This document shows positions 56,712 through 64,000 of a DNA stretch of 64,000 nucleotides, piece after piece. The position numbers and the translations under genes are program-made. Below the pieces are notes generated by a model. That model ran no database searches, was not told the DNA's origin, and saw nothing but the letters and a program-made list of their open reading frames with translations. Position 1 is the first letter of the stretch; each line of letters starts with the position of its first letter. This DNA is from Oasisia sp. SBJ-2009 (Eukaryota; Annelida; Polychaeta; Sabellida; Siboglinidae): the NCBI GenBank assembly GCA_964017155.1, contig OZ024866.1, forward strand, positions 21,901,320-21,965,319. The letters run 5' to 3'.

Positions 56712-59700
56712 ACACCACACCACACCACACCACACCACACCACACCACACCACACCACACCACACCACTCCACACCACACTACACTACACAATTTAAAGG
56801 GGCACTGTATGGGATTGAACCTTCCACTCGTAACGGCAAAATTTGGCCGACCCGCGAGGAGGCAGCACCGTCAGTACCTAAAAATATCTTGTTGACGTTT
56901 GAATCAAACACGGAGACGCGGCTCTCTTTTCCAGTCTATTACATATATTTCCACAACTGCACTGTCCAGGATCACTTTTAAAAGCCATGAGTTAAAAATA
57001 GCAACAACAGTTATCACGCGGCACGCTTGTCTTGTCAGTTGTCGCAGTTTTGTCCACCGCTCGGCTGCGCAACATCGTCAATGTTAACAAGATATTTTTA
57101 GGTACTGACGGTGCTGCCTCTCGCGGGTCGACCAAATTTTGCCGTTACGAGTGGAAGGTTCAATCCCATACAGTGCCCCTTTAAGCTGCACTGCATGGTG
57201 TCAGACTCTCCTAAAAAGGAAATATATGCTAATTAAAGCAGATGTGTTTAATTAATAGAATGAATATGGTGTAGAAATGCTTTAGTAGTAGTTGTCCCCA
57301 TCACTGTGACGTCTCTCTTAAGTCAGTGTCATTAGCTAGACATGTGTCAATGTCACGGTCAGTGTCCAGTCTGGACCTTTGGCCTGGTCAGTCTGTGGCT
57401 GCCGCAGACAATAGCAAAGGTGAGATGGGAAATTAAATCAAGGGACTGTTTCACTAAGATAAAGAGCTCTTAAGGAAAACTCATCCTTAAACAAAATCTG
57501 TTGTTAAATCAAATGGTTCTATTTTTCAAAAAAACTCATCCTTAAACAAAATCTGTTGTTTAAATCAAATGGTTTTATTTTTCAAAAAACTCATCCTTAA
57601 ACAAAATCTGTTGTTAAATCAAATGGTTTTATTTTTCAAAACAAATATTCATTGCCGTATTACTGAGGACACTATTTCCATGACACACCAGTGGCAATGT
57701 CCTATTGGCACTTCAAGGTGTTGACAGTTTTCAGGTATTCAAGTTGATTGTTATGGACCAAAACTGATTTTAAAGAACAAAATCAGGTTTGGGAGCTCTT
57801 AAGAATATTAGTGAAATGGTCTCCTGGTCTTATTTGAGAATATCTTTCAGGCAAACGTGTCCCTCTGTTCACACACCACTGTTATGGCTTCATGATACAG
57901 AGCACATCTGTTTGTTGATGGCCACCAACACATCTAGTTGCTCCTGGCTCCTGGTATATGGGTGAAGCCTCTCCCTCCCTTGCGCCTTCTCAGCTGCCCC
58001 CTCCCCCTCCGTTCATCTTGCTCCATCTTCCTAAAATCCCTCTTTACACAGTCATCCCATCTCGGCTGAGTTCTTCCCTTCTCCCTAGCCTTGATGTTCC
58101 CCTCTGCCACCTCCACTCTCATTGAGTCCGCTGTCCACACGGTCAGAACTCATATTCATCTACCCTTGTGCTGACAGATTGTGTTCCTGTGTCTCATAGC
58201 CTCCTACACATAATGCAGTGTTTAAGATAATAAACACAAAGTATTCCTTAAAATGTTCATCAAGTTGGAAGAGTGACGAATTTTTCTTTATGTCCCAACG
58301 TCAAAATCACCTGTTTCTCACAGAAACCAAATTGTTTATCCAGTCGATGTGATTATGAGGACTGCCGATGGTAATGGAATAGTTGTAATGTTAAGAAGAA
58401 AATTTGAATTAAACGAAACGTTCTTTCAGATGCCGTGACAAATGTGACACCTGCTACGAAATGGCATTTGTTTCACTGGAATGGATAGCAGCTCTTTTAT
58501 TCAGAGATGTTTAAAGCAATCATTCTGATCACAGTGGACAGGGACGCTGGCTGCAAGTGCCACAGATTTTTGTCAGAAGAACAGATAAATAAAAAAGTCA
58601 AACAGATAAATTTAAAAGTCAAACAGATAAATTTAAAAGTCAAACAGATAAATTTAAAAGTCAAACAGATAAATTTAAAAGTCAGTTTGTTACAGTGTAA
58701 AGGTTGATGAACAGTTGTGTGACCTTGACCTCTGTTTTGATCTCACAGGACGATGCGGAAGAAGAAGACTGCGATGAAGATGATGATGACGATGATGATG
58801 AAAGAGACAAGGTAAGTGACGGCATGCCTCTCAAGTGTTATTGTTTGTTTGGCTTTGTTTGTAGATGAAAACTAACAGTAACATGCCCTGTACTCAGTAT
58901 TTTGTATCTCTAAAGATGTAGTGTGTTACTAAGATGATTGATGTTCAGAAAGGTTAATATAGGCTACCTAAAATAGTGCATTTTTAATCGTCAGTAAAAT
59001 GTCTTAGGATTATTGTGGACAAAACAAAACAAAACACATGATGATCGTGTTTCAGTAGCTGGATGATACAGTTGTCATTAAAGTGCTGCACACTGTTAAT
59101 TGGTTCCGATTGCAGGAGTGTAGTTGTTGGTACAATTTATTCTTTGCTGAAATTAATTATTTATGCTCTTTGATCAATTATGGATTTTTATCAAAATAGT
59201 TTTTGAGTAAAATTTAGGATGTTAAATTCCAGCAGAGACAGCATGGAGTAGTTAGTTAATTAGTTAGTTAGTTTTTTATATATTATTTTTTCTTTTTATT
59301 CTTTTTAGTTGGTTTTCAAATTAGTATTCACATAAAGAATTGTCTTAATAGTGAACTTGTTTTTTTCTTTAAACATAATCAGTCAAATTATGAAGAACTC
59401 CAGTCTCGCCAATAAAATAATAGTTTTTGTCACACGATGCTTCACAAAACTTGTGTAGCATTGTTTTATTTTCTGATGTATTATGGGACGTTTAAAGCAT
59501 TTTTTTGGTATTCAGAGGGTCTTTTACTTTATTGTTTTATTTTTAAATTCATCAGTATCAGTAGGATAGTTAAAGGGTATCAAAGGCAATATTTTGTGTT
59601 TTGTGCATGAAAGATTTAATACAAACTAACTATTTGCAACTTTAATCAAAATTTTTATACCAGCGGTTAACTCTGAATATTGTCTCAGAATGGAAGATTC

Positions 59701-61270
59701 TAGTAAAATGTCCAATATAATGGAGGCAGACATCTCGCCCATGTTCCATGGCAAATTGACCAATAAGTATTGAGCTGTGGCGCCAGTTATTAAACACCTT
59801 GTTTGTAGGTTTGATATTATGTGGACAAATATTCATTTATTGGTTTTGCGGATTTAACATTTTTACAAGTTTTATCAGCAAATCAAATTGTGCGATTTTT
59901 TTCTTTTTACCTATCACAATATATATAGAACAATTTACATCACTGAAGGTGACACATTCACCTGAGAATGTATTACATGTGCTAAAAAACAGTTACATGC
60001 AATATGTGGGTTTAATGAATGCCTTAGACAATACTGGTATTTCCAAACTTTATTACCAGGTATTAAATCAGTAACTGGCAGTGACACAAGTAGAAACTGT
60101 TGACCTCAACCTTTCTATGGATTTGTTTTTTAAACTGGTATGATATTCATAACCATAGCTGCAAATCGTTACTTTGTATTAATACTTTCAGATGCACAGA
60201 CCCAAACACATATGTCAAAGTTCTGTATTCTCATCATTTGATGGCACATTCACTTCATTGCTTTATTTTACAATAATTAGTAGAACACCTACAGTGAATA
60301 GATATATTTTAGGGTAGTTAATTAAATGCATACGACATTGTTGTATTTTGAACACTGTATGGAACCTTTAAACTGTTTCACTTTAGATCTGAGGTTTCTA
60401 TATTTTGCACAGACCCATGTGACGATAACCTAACAGTTCTGCAGTGCACAATGCAAAGAGTATAATTGAATTTTAAAAACAATAATAAAAAATAAACAAA
60501 GTAATTGTGTAAAACAAGTGTCATAATTTATGCAGATTAAAAACGGTCTGCCCACTCAAACAGTTGCAGCATTATTTACAGCGTTATTCTATTTTTTGAT
60601 ACACATTGGAGCATTTGCAGAAAAAGGTAACCACCACAATTTAATTGGTGCTATGGCCTCGCCTTTTTTTGCACTAACTTCTGGTTTTGTAATCACTTAA
60701 CATGTCTTTGTGGTTGTGTAATCACTTAACACGTCTCATTCTGTGTGCGTTATGCAGAATGTCACAAAACTTAATCTTTCCGACACAAACCTGTTCTTTC
60801 CTACTAAGCTGTTTCACACACAAGTGTGTGTATACCGTTGTGTTAACTGTATCTATGCTGTGCTTGTTCCTATGAACACTGCGGATGTACGGACGCTGTA
60901 AACTGGGGAATTCTGAGTAATAGATGTAGCTTTGCTAAGCTTGAAGGGCCCGGCAGGTTATGGTTGCAGATATTTCAACATTCCACAAAGGAAGCACAGG
61001 TGAAATAAATAAAAAAGTAACTGCTGAACAATGTGTGAAGTCTCATACACTACCAGGTTTCTGTAATAGTAGCTGCAATTTTTTCACAGTATTTTATTAA
61101 TGTAATAAACAGTTGGATGAACAAGGTTGCCTAATGTATGATGTGACGTTGTATGAAGGTTCTTATAATATTTTAAATAAAATAACAAGGTATAATATTG
61201 CTAACATATGCACCTTAACATACACACATTAATTAATACTAGAAGTTATATTATTAATTACTTTATGTAA

Positions 61271-61305
<35 letters not shown>

Positions 61306-61707
61306 ATATTATTCACCCGGGTAGTCATGTCACGTTTATTTAGTCTTCAAAGTTCAAGTATTTAACAATCAGCAGGTTTTATATGGGAACCATCTTGCTA
61401 TCATGTGTCTTGCTAATCCACGTTTTGTTTATCTGACCAAAAACATTGGGAACCAAAATGTGTGGATAAATGCGACATGATTGTATATACATAGAGTATA
61501 TAATGCATATGTATATATTTGCATGTCCCGTCCGTGTGGCTAGGGTACATCTGCAGTGTCTGTTGTGTCCAGCCGTTCCTTCTAGCACCGTCTGACACCA
61601 AAGAAGCACCTGGCACTGACAAGTTTCAATGTCATATAACCTGTTTCTTTTTCGTCTAGCTGCCGAAACAGTTGCAGATTTTGTTAACAGCTGAAACTAT
61701 TATGCAG
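33740..61707 (+). CDS. MCTP: MCTP: multiple C2 domain and transmembrane region protein, 3' end not in window
   Basis: Phase-consistent coding exons: 33740-33764, 34660-35351, 36137-36245, 39025-39247, 40467-40575, 43023-43040, 45292-45465, 46677-46807, 47437-47620, 48263-48317, 49296-49437, 50995-51097, 52599-52700, 54006-54080, 54392-54511, 56103-56231, 58749-58811, 61660-61707. They encode about 834 residues. The order is a disordered tail, C2A, C2B, C2C and the first membrane hairpin of the PRT_C region. MCTPs are ER and endosomal membrane proteins whose C2 domains bind calcium with unusually weak phospholipid dependence. They act in synaptic homeostasis and lipid traffic. All three C2 domains keep the calcium-loop aspartates. 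The last membrane segment (the FNW...PFL block of vertebrate MCTP) is beyond the right edge. MCTP1 versus MCTP2 cannot be decided, and a single invertebrate orthologue is likely. Confidence 0.93.
36137..40575 (+). CDS. MCTP: MCTP C2A domain exons
   Basis: Exon 36137-36245 encodes [20 protein letters not shown]. Exon 39025-39247 continues [29 protein letters not shown] and [16 protein letters not shown]. Exon 40467-40575 adds [12 protein letters not shown] to the end of the domain. Calcium-loop acidic residues (KDN..TSDPY and FDYDR..TDD) are intact. The join across the 2.8-kb intron is exact (G|GC ACC). That intron holds a hAT-like dimer and a 16-bp minisatellite. Confidence 0.93.
36312..37948. 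mobile_element. hAT-like element, internal tandem dimer, 8-bp TSD CTACTGAC
   Basis: The ends CACGGGCGTCGATC and GATCGACGCCCCTG are inverted repeats flanked by CTACTGAC (36304-36311 and 37949-37956). Inside, a second left end (gggcgtcgatcagtggggga) begins near 37030, and the following ~700 bp is a diverged copy of the first half (shared cctctctcttaaaa, gccgggctct, gattgggaagt). No transposase frame is visible. It lies in MCTP intron 3. Confidence 0.82.
37828..37908. repeat. near-perfect AT palindrome
   Basis: The sequence acaattttatatatacatat ... and its exact reverse complement flank a TA core. It follows an (AC)n run near the right end of the hAT-like element. It is able to form a cruciform. 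Confidence 0.85.
37970..39012 (+). repeat. GC-rich minisatellite (32-bp then 16-bp units) abutting the C2A acceptor
   Basis: The first ~250 bp has units like gcgtgctagcaaggtggcgt. The rest is about 50 units of gtcagtgtggcgtgcc (16 bp, with 21-bp variants). The last unit runs into the acceptor tgtggttgtgttgcag of exon 39025. There are no stops in any plus frame, and one frame is continuous with the exon. The long frames here are artefacts of repetition. Confidence 0.95.
40228..40438. repeat. (AC)n-rich microsatellite before MCTP exon 40467
   Basis: Interrupted AC dinucleotide tract in the intron just upstream of the acceptor at 40466. It creates spurious THTHTH and VCVCVC frames. Confidence 0.95.
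41505..41800. mobile_element. hAT-like MITE, uninterrupted relative of the 22.3-kb element
   Basis: Same family as 22255-23376: TATAGCTTTATGTAG ... CTGCATAAAGCCCTG, with the same internal order (gtccacccgtcatttggac, tgtccaccaaaacatgtgtg). It contains the unoccupied TTAA. Flanks CTCCTACC / GTTCTACC may be a decayed 8-bp duplication. MCTP intron. Confidence 0.8.
43023..43040 (+). CDS. MCTP: candidate 18-nt microexon of MCTP
   Basis: The sequence GTTTCCTCAGCGCATAAG (VSSAHK) is bounded by a strong acceptor (ttctttctactctag) and donor (gtaatc), and it starts and ends in phase 0. It can be included or skipped without changing frame. It sits in the linker between C2A and C2B, where vertebrate MCTP transcripts vary. 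It needs RNA evidence. Confidence 0.5.
43041..45291 (+). other. MCTP intron, little structure
   Basis: No exon was recognised. About 44830-44940 is one copy of a ~100-bp dispersed repeat (agtaaacaggtcaattagtc ... gacaagtttaatgatacaaa) whose partner is at 46850-46945. Confidence 0.5.
45292..47620 (+). CDS. MCTP: MCTP C2B domain exons
   Basis: Exon 45292-45465 encodes a linker and [20 protein letters not shown] then [14 protein letters not shown]. Exon 46677-46807 has [19 protein letters not shown] and [14 protein letters not shown]. Exon 47437-47620 finishes the domain ([18 protein letters not shown]) and starts the linker to C2C ([12 protein letters not shown]). All five calcium-site acidic positions are present. 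Both sides of the intron 45466-46676 are occupied by minisatellites that run up to the splice sites. Confidence 0.93.
45483..46214 (+). repeat. 32-bp minisatellite just downstream of a C2B donor, about 23 copies
   Basis: Unit ccatccaggtggggtcagat plus catagtcggtgt or catattctgtag. It begins 18 bp after the donor of exon 45292-45465. The unit does not contain the exon end, but it holds a donor-like CCAG|gtgggg in every copy. Confidence 0.93.
46346..46676 (+). repeat. 25-bp minisatellite carrying a 3' splice acceptor in each unit
   Basis: Unit of the form tacatctgtgttgtcatggt + tacag. The regular part (46496-46676) has a 25-bp period, with 23- and 19-bp variants at the end and decayed copies to the left. 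The genuine exon 46677 begins TACAAG right after the final ttacag. Most copies read ttacag|tacat, so the acceptor AG and the first exon bases are repeated. Confidence 0.85.
47735..47905 (+). repeat. ~43-bp minisatellite, four copies
   Basis: Unit acaacatgatttgttcaaca plus acccacaacacgaacatgactc. MCTP intron, about 115 bp after the exon ending 47620. Confidence 0.9.
48263..54080 (+). CDS. MCTP: MCTP C2C domain exons
   Basis: The exons 48263 (VGWLQVK), 49296 ([20 protein letters not shown] then LNPEWGKVF), 50995 ([20 protein letters not shown] then [10 protein letters not shown]), 52599 ([12 protein letters not shown] then [11 protein letters not shown]) and 54006 ([12 protein letters not shown]) form the third C2 domain and its exit linker. 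They closely follow the order and exon breaks of vertebrate MCTP. Calcium-loop residues ([21 protein letters not shown]) are intact. Confidence 0.93.
51636..52150. mobile_element. foldback element with GGCCGGTTTCAT ends
   Basis: Left ggggccggtttcatagcgg pairs with inner right ctcatgaaaccggcc (about 52050-52066) and with an outer, more diverged copy cttcatgaaactggctcc (52131-52148). It is probably a MITE with a second or older end. The target duplication is not resolved. MCTP intron. Confidence 0.65.
52255..52471 (-). mobile_element. tRNA-derived SINE
   Basis: Read on the minus strand, it starts with a tRNA-like head: an A-box-like region around ggtcgcgtggtagagcgcc and B box GGTTCAATCCC (plus 52408-52418). 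A non-tRNA body follows (cattcggaagagacactga, ggtggtcccttctatctggt). The head has lost the ability to form a proper acceptor stem, so it is a SINE and not a tRNA gene. Confidence 0.7.
52896..53746. mobile_element. non-autonomous DNA transposon with 28-bp inverted ends
   Basis: Left TGTGACGTGTTCTAACGAAA and right (reverse complement) TGTGACGTGTTCTAATGAAA match at 27 of 28 positions. The 851-bp interior has no transposase frame. Target duplication unclear. MCTP intron. Confidence 0.7.
54392..61707 (+). CDS. MCTP: MCTP first membrane segment and cytosolic loop exons
   Basis: Exon 54392-54511 ([11 protein letters not shown] to [16 protein letters not shown]) and exon 56103-56231 ([20 protein letters not shown] then IFLKN) form the first membrane hairpin, with the WNFELYM signature of MCTP. 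Exon 58749-58811 encodes an acidic loop ([18 protein letters not shown]) like the E/D-rich loop of vertebrate MCTP. Exon 61660-61707 ([16 protein letters not shown]) matches the helix after it. The second hairpin is not in the window. The donor of the first exon is repeated about 42 times in its intron. Confidence 0.88.
54491..56001 (+). repeat. 36-bp minisatellite carrying a 5' splice site in every unit (about 42 copies)
   Basis: Each unit is the last 21 nt of exon 54392-54511 (AGGAGTATCACCGCATTTAT + T) plus the first 15 nt of its intron (gtaagtgacaccccc). 36 is a multiple of three. The frame stays open ([12 protein letters not shown] repeated) until a one-base loss near 54990. The array nearly fills the intron up to exon 56103. 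Variants at two positions (acag/actg; ccacgag/ccaggag) are interspersed. Confidence 0.96.
56570..56790. repeat. compound (AC)n / (CACAC)n microsatellite
   Basis: ACGC, then AC, then CACAC runs in an MCTP intron, immediately left of a TTAA element. It generates spurious frames on both strands. Confidence 0.95.
56798..57180. mobile_element. piggyBac-like palindromic MITE with TTAA on both sides
   Basis: The ends AGGGGCACTGTATGGGATTG and its reverse complement are flanked by TTAA at 56794-56797 and 57181-57184. The inverted arms extend about 110 bp with few mismatches. The TTAA site is shared with the element at 22476-23305, but the arms are unrelated. Confidence 0.85.
57475..57645. repeat. 55-bp tandem repeat, three copies
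   Basis: Unit aaactcatccttaaacaaaa + tctgttgttaaatcaaatgg + tttttattttt, starting near 57475, 57530 and 57585. Confidence 0.9.
57934..58140 (-). pseudogene. decayed LINE ORF2 C-terminal fragment
   Basis: The minus-strand frame contains [20 protein letters not shown]. This resembles the GR-RWxDxVKxD tail found near the end of non-LTR retrotransposon ORF2 proteins. It is short, isolated and lies antisense in an MCTP intron. The clade cannot be assigned. Confidence 0.5.
58590..58684 (+). repeat. 21-bp tandem repeat before the acidic-loop exon
   Basis: About 4.5 copies of agtcaaacagataaatttaa (21-bp period) ending about 65 bp before MCTP exon 58749. Confidence 0.9.
58812..61659 (+). other. MCTP intron, AT-rich, no gene seen
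   Basis: I see no exon, no RNA gene and no clear element except an (AT)n run near 61270-61302. Confidence 0.5.
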
Positions 61708-63083
61708 GTAACAGTGTATGTCCATCCGTGTGTCTGAATCTTCTCGCGGTGGACTGTCCCAGTCCCCCGAGCAGACCTGGACACCGGATGACATACAGAC
61801 CCCCGACGTGAATGCTTGACTGGCTTCTGGCTCCATACTTATGCTCTACTATTTCTCCCATGATGCAACAGAGGTGAAGGTCACTGTGTGTCTGCGGGGA
61901 AATTTTTCTAGGCAGTTCTTCGACAGTGCAACTGGGTCAAAGTTCTGTCTGTGTTTGGCGTGTGTGAACGGGTAGACCTTTCAAAGCGTGCCATGAGCAA
62001 TGTTTTTCAGTCGACGTTCATCGATTTAACTTTAACGAACAGTCAAATGCTAAATGTTGCACGCCATTGCACAACATTGACAACATTACGTCAACAAAGT
62101 ACACCAGTGACATTAAGACATCTACTATTTGCACTATGTGTCATTTGGTGACACTTCCTATTTGCATTGTGTCAGTCTATGACACTAATGATGCATCTTA
62201 CTTCACGTGCGTCACTCAGTGACACTAATGATGCTTCCTACTTGCACATTATGTCAGTCAATGACACTAATGACATTTCCAACTCTTCCTGCTTGCACGA
62301 TGTGTCACCCGATGACACTAATGATGCTTCATACCTGCACTATGTGTCACTCTAGTGATGCATCTTGTTGCTTGCAGCATTTGTCACCTGATGACACTAA
62401 TTGTCATCAGTTTCTTTTACAGTATATATTGCATCACGCGATGACACTCATGATTCTCATCAGTTGCTTCCACTGCACATCTACTGGTGACATTCTCCAA
62501 CTTGCATTAAGTGTCACCCGATGACACTAATGATACCGGCTTCTATGTAACAACTGATGACACTAATGCTTCTACAAGCGTCTGTATATAAATTGATGAC
62601 ACTAATGACAAGTATTTAGACTGATTGTAGTAGGTGTCTGCTAATGACACGCATGCATGATATGTCAACTGCCCTGATATGACGTTGTCAACTACTTGCA
62701 CTATGTGTTGACAAATAATGCTGGTGACACTTCAACACCAGACATTGTTGGTGATGTAACTACTATATTTTACTTTACAACAAATTTAAGTAACTCTCTT
62801 AGAAGTGTATTTTGTATTTGGGTACCTCACTTGAAAACTACTCAAGTAAAAATACTTTCCAAAAGAATCTGTATTTTATATACATAGCTTAATCAACTGT
62901 GGTGAGGCTGTAACTTCTTCATCGTGTAGATGAACAGGTGCTACTGCACTGGCAGCTGCCCAGAAGAAGAATGTTTGCATATGAAGGAAATGATGTCATA
63001 TTGATTCTTGGTACCAGTAGACACACAGACACACACACCAGACACACCACACACACACATGCATGTATATACACACAAACACT

Positions 63084-63144
<61 letters not shown>

Positions 63145-64000
63145 AAACACACACATGCAAATCTATCGAATCCAGCTAATATGTTTCTTCCAGTTTGTCG
63201 CAAAAGTAACACAACAGTAGCTAATACAACAATAAAATGCAAAGTAGTGTTTAATTCCAATTAAACTACTTTATTCGAAATCAAAGAAACAGTACTTCAT
63301 TACTTAATAACAACTGTTGAAATATTTACTTGAAATTACTTCACAGCGTAACAATGACAAAAACATTATCAGTGGCTCGCATTGCATACATTAGTTGCTA
63401 CAACTGTGTACATGCCTTTTACTTTCATGGTGAACACTTCGATGATGGTTTCACATTTCAGGCTCTTCTATTTTCTGAACTGTACACTGTTTTCTGAACG
63501 GGTACAAATGAGGTTTACATTTCTGTCAAGACATGTGATGATTGCAGGGCATGTGGTTTACTAACACTGGTACTAACATTTCCATACAGCTTCACTGGTG
63601 CTTTAACCAGGTGAAGCCAACCTGCCAGGAAGCTTCCACCTTGCACATGGGCATGACATGTATATATAGCATGTTGATAAGATGGTCTTATAGGTTTTAA
63701 ACTGGTTCTGTGGTAAATGTTCATGTTTTTATCATAACATACCAGCAGTTCGTAGATATAAATTAAGTAAATGTGTTTTACAGATTGATTAAAAGTTAAT
63801 GAGACCACAGATAATTTGTGGCAATTGTTTATCATATTTTTTATTCATAAGATTATAGAATATTTTGGGCCATTCAGTTTTAGCCGGGAAAACTAATGGC
63901 CGACTACAGTTGGCACCCTTCATAAAATCCCTAATACACTGTACATTGCTATGTATAGACATATAAGAGGTGATTGTATAAAATCAAAAGATATGTTAAG
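61708..64000 (+). other. MCTP intron to window edge
   Basis: No further MCTP exon was recognised. It contains a degenerate repeat around gatgacactaatgatgc (about 62150-62640, irregular 35-60 bp spacing) and an (AC)n tract at 63020-63155. Confidence 0.5.

Noticed and set aside
56556..56981. THTHTH / VCVCVC frames here and at 40.2 and 63.0 kb
   Set aside because: (AC)n microsatellites.

Overview
The window is nuclear DNA of a marine-invertebrate-like metazoan. Spliced GT-AG genes with short GC-rich exons sit in long AT-rich introns full of minisatellites, microsatellites and small DNA transposons. Nothing looks bacterial, viral or organellar. Exon/intron boundaries wrapped in tandem repeats make me think of a cephalochordate (amphioxus), but that is a guess from genome style and not from an alignment.

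Three protein genes are visible. (1) On the minus strand, about 26.1 kb down to 5.4 kb, lies a BLM-type RecQ helicase. I can phase 19 coding exons, about 1047 residues, from the start codon to helicase motif VI. The RQC and HRDC exons are not seen and should lie left of position 1 or have been missed. (2) On the plus strand, about 26.4-31.05 kb, lies the complete ribosomal protein gene RPL36 (103 aa). It is divergent from BLM, with a TOP-like first exon and C/D snoRNA modules of the SNORD59 type in its introns. (3) On the plus strand, from 33.74 kb to beyond the right edge, lies an MCTP gene (multiple C2 domains and transmembrane region protein). I phase 18 coding exons, about 834 residues, giving an N-terminal tail, C2A, C2B, C2C and the first membrane hairpin. 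The C-terminal end lies outside.

The striking feature is a recurring repeat architecture. The BLM exon that ends inside the Walker A codons is followed by about 121 copies of a 33-bp unit. Each copy holds the last 19 nt of the exon plus the first 14 nt of the intron, so each carries its own 5' splice site and stays in frame. The same arrangement occurs in MCTP, where about 42 copies of a 36-bp unit carry the last 21 nt of a membrane-domain exon plus the first 15 nt of its intron. An acceptor-side version lies before the second C2B exon of MCTP (25-bp unit). Decayed acceptor-plus-exon copies lie before two BLM exons (84-bp unit, and a partial pair). Two further arrays abut splice sites of C2 exons.

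Mobile DNA: several palindromic MITEs have readable target-site duplications. They include TTAA (piggyBac-like) elements, one nested in an 8-bp-TSD hAT-like MITE whose empty relative is at 41.5 kb, and 8-bp-TSD hAT-like elements in the RPL36-MCTP gap and in MCTP intron 3. There is also a tRNA-derived SINE and a decayed LINE ORF2 tail. Simple repeats ((AT)n, (AC)n, (GGGAGAGA)n) produce most of the spurious long ORFs.

Exon borders were read by eye from splice consensus, codon phase and remembered vertebrate homologues. Borders may be off by a few bases, but phase is consistent across all listed exons.
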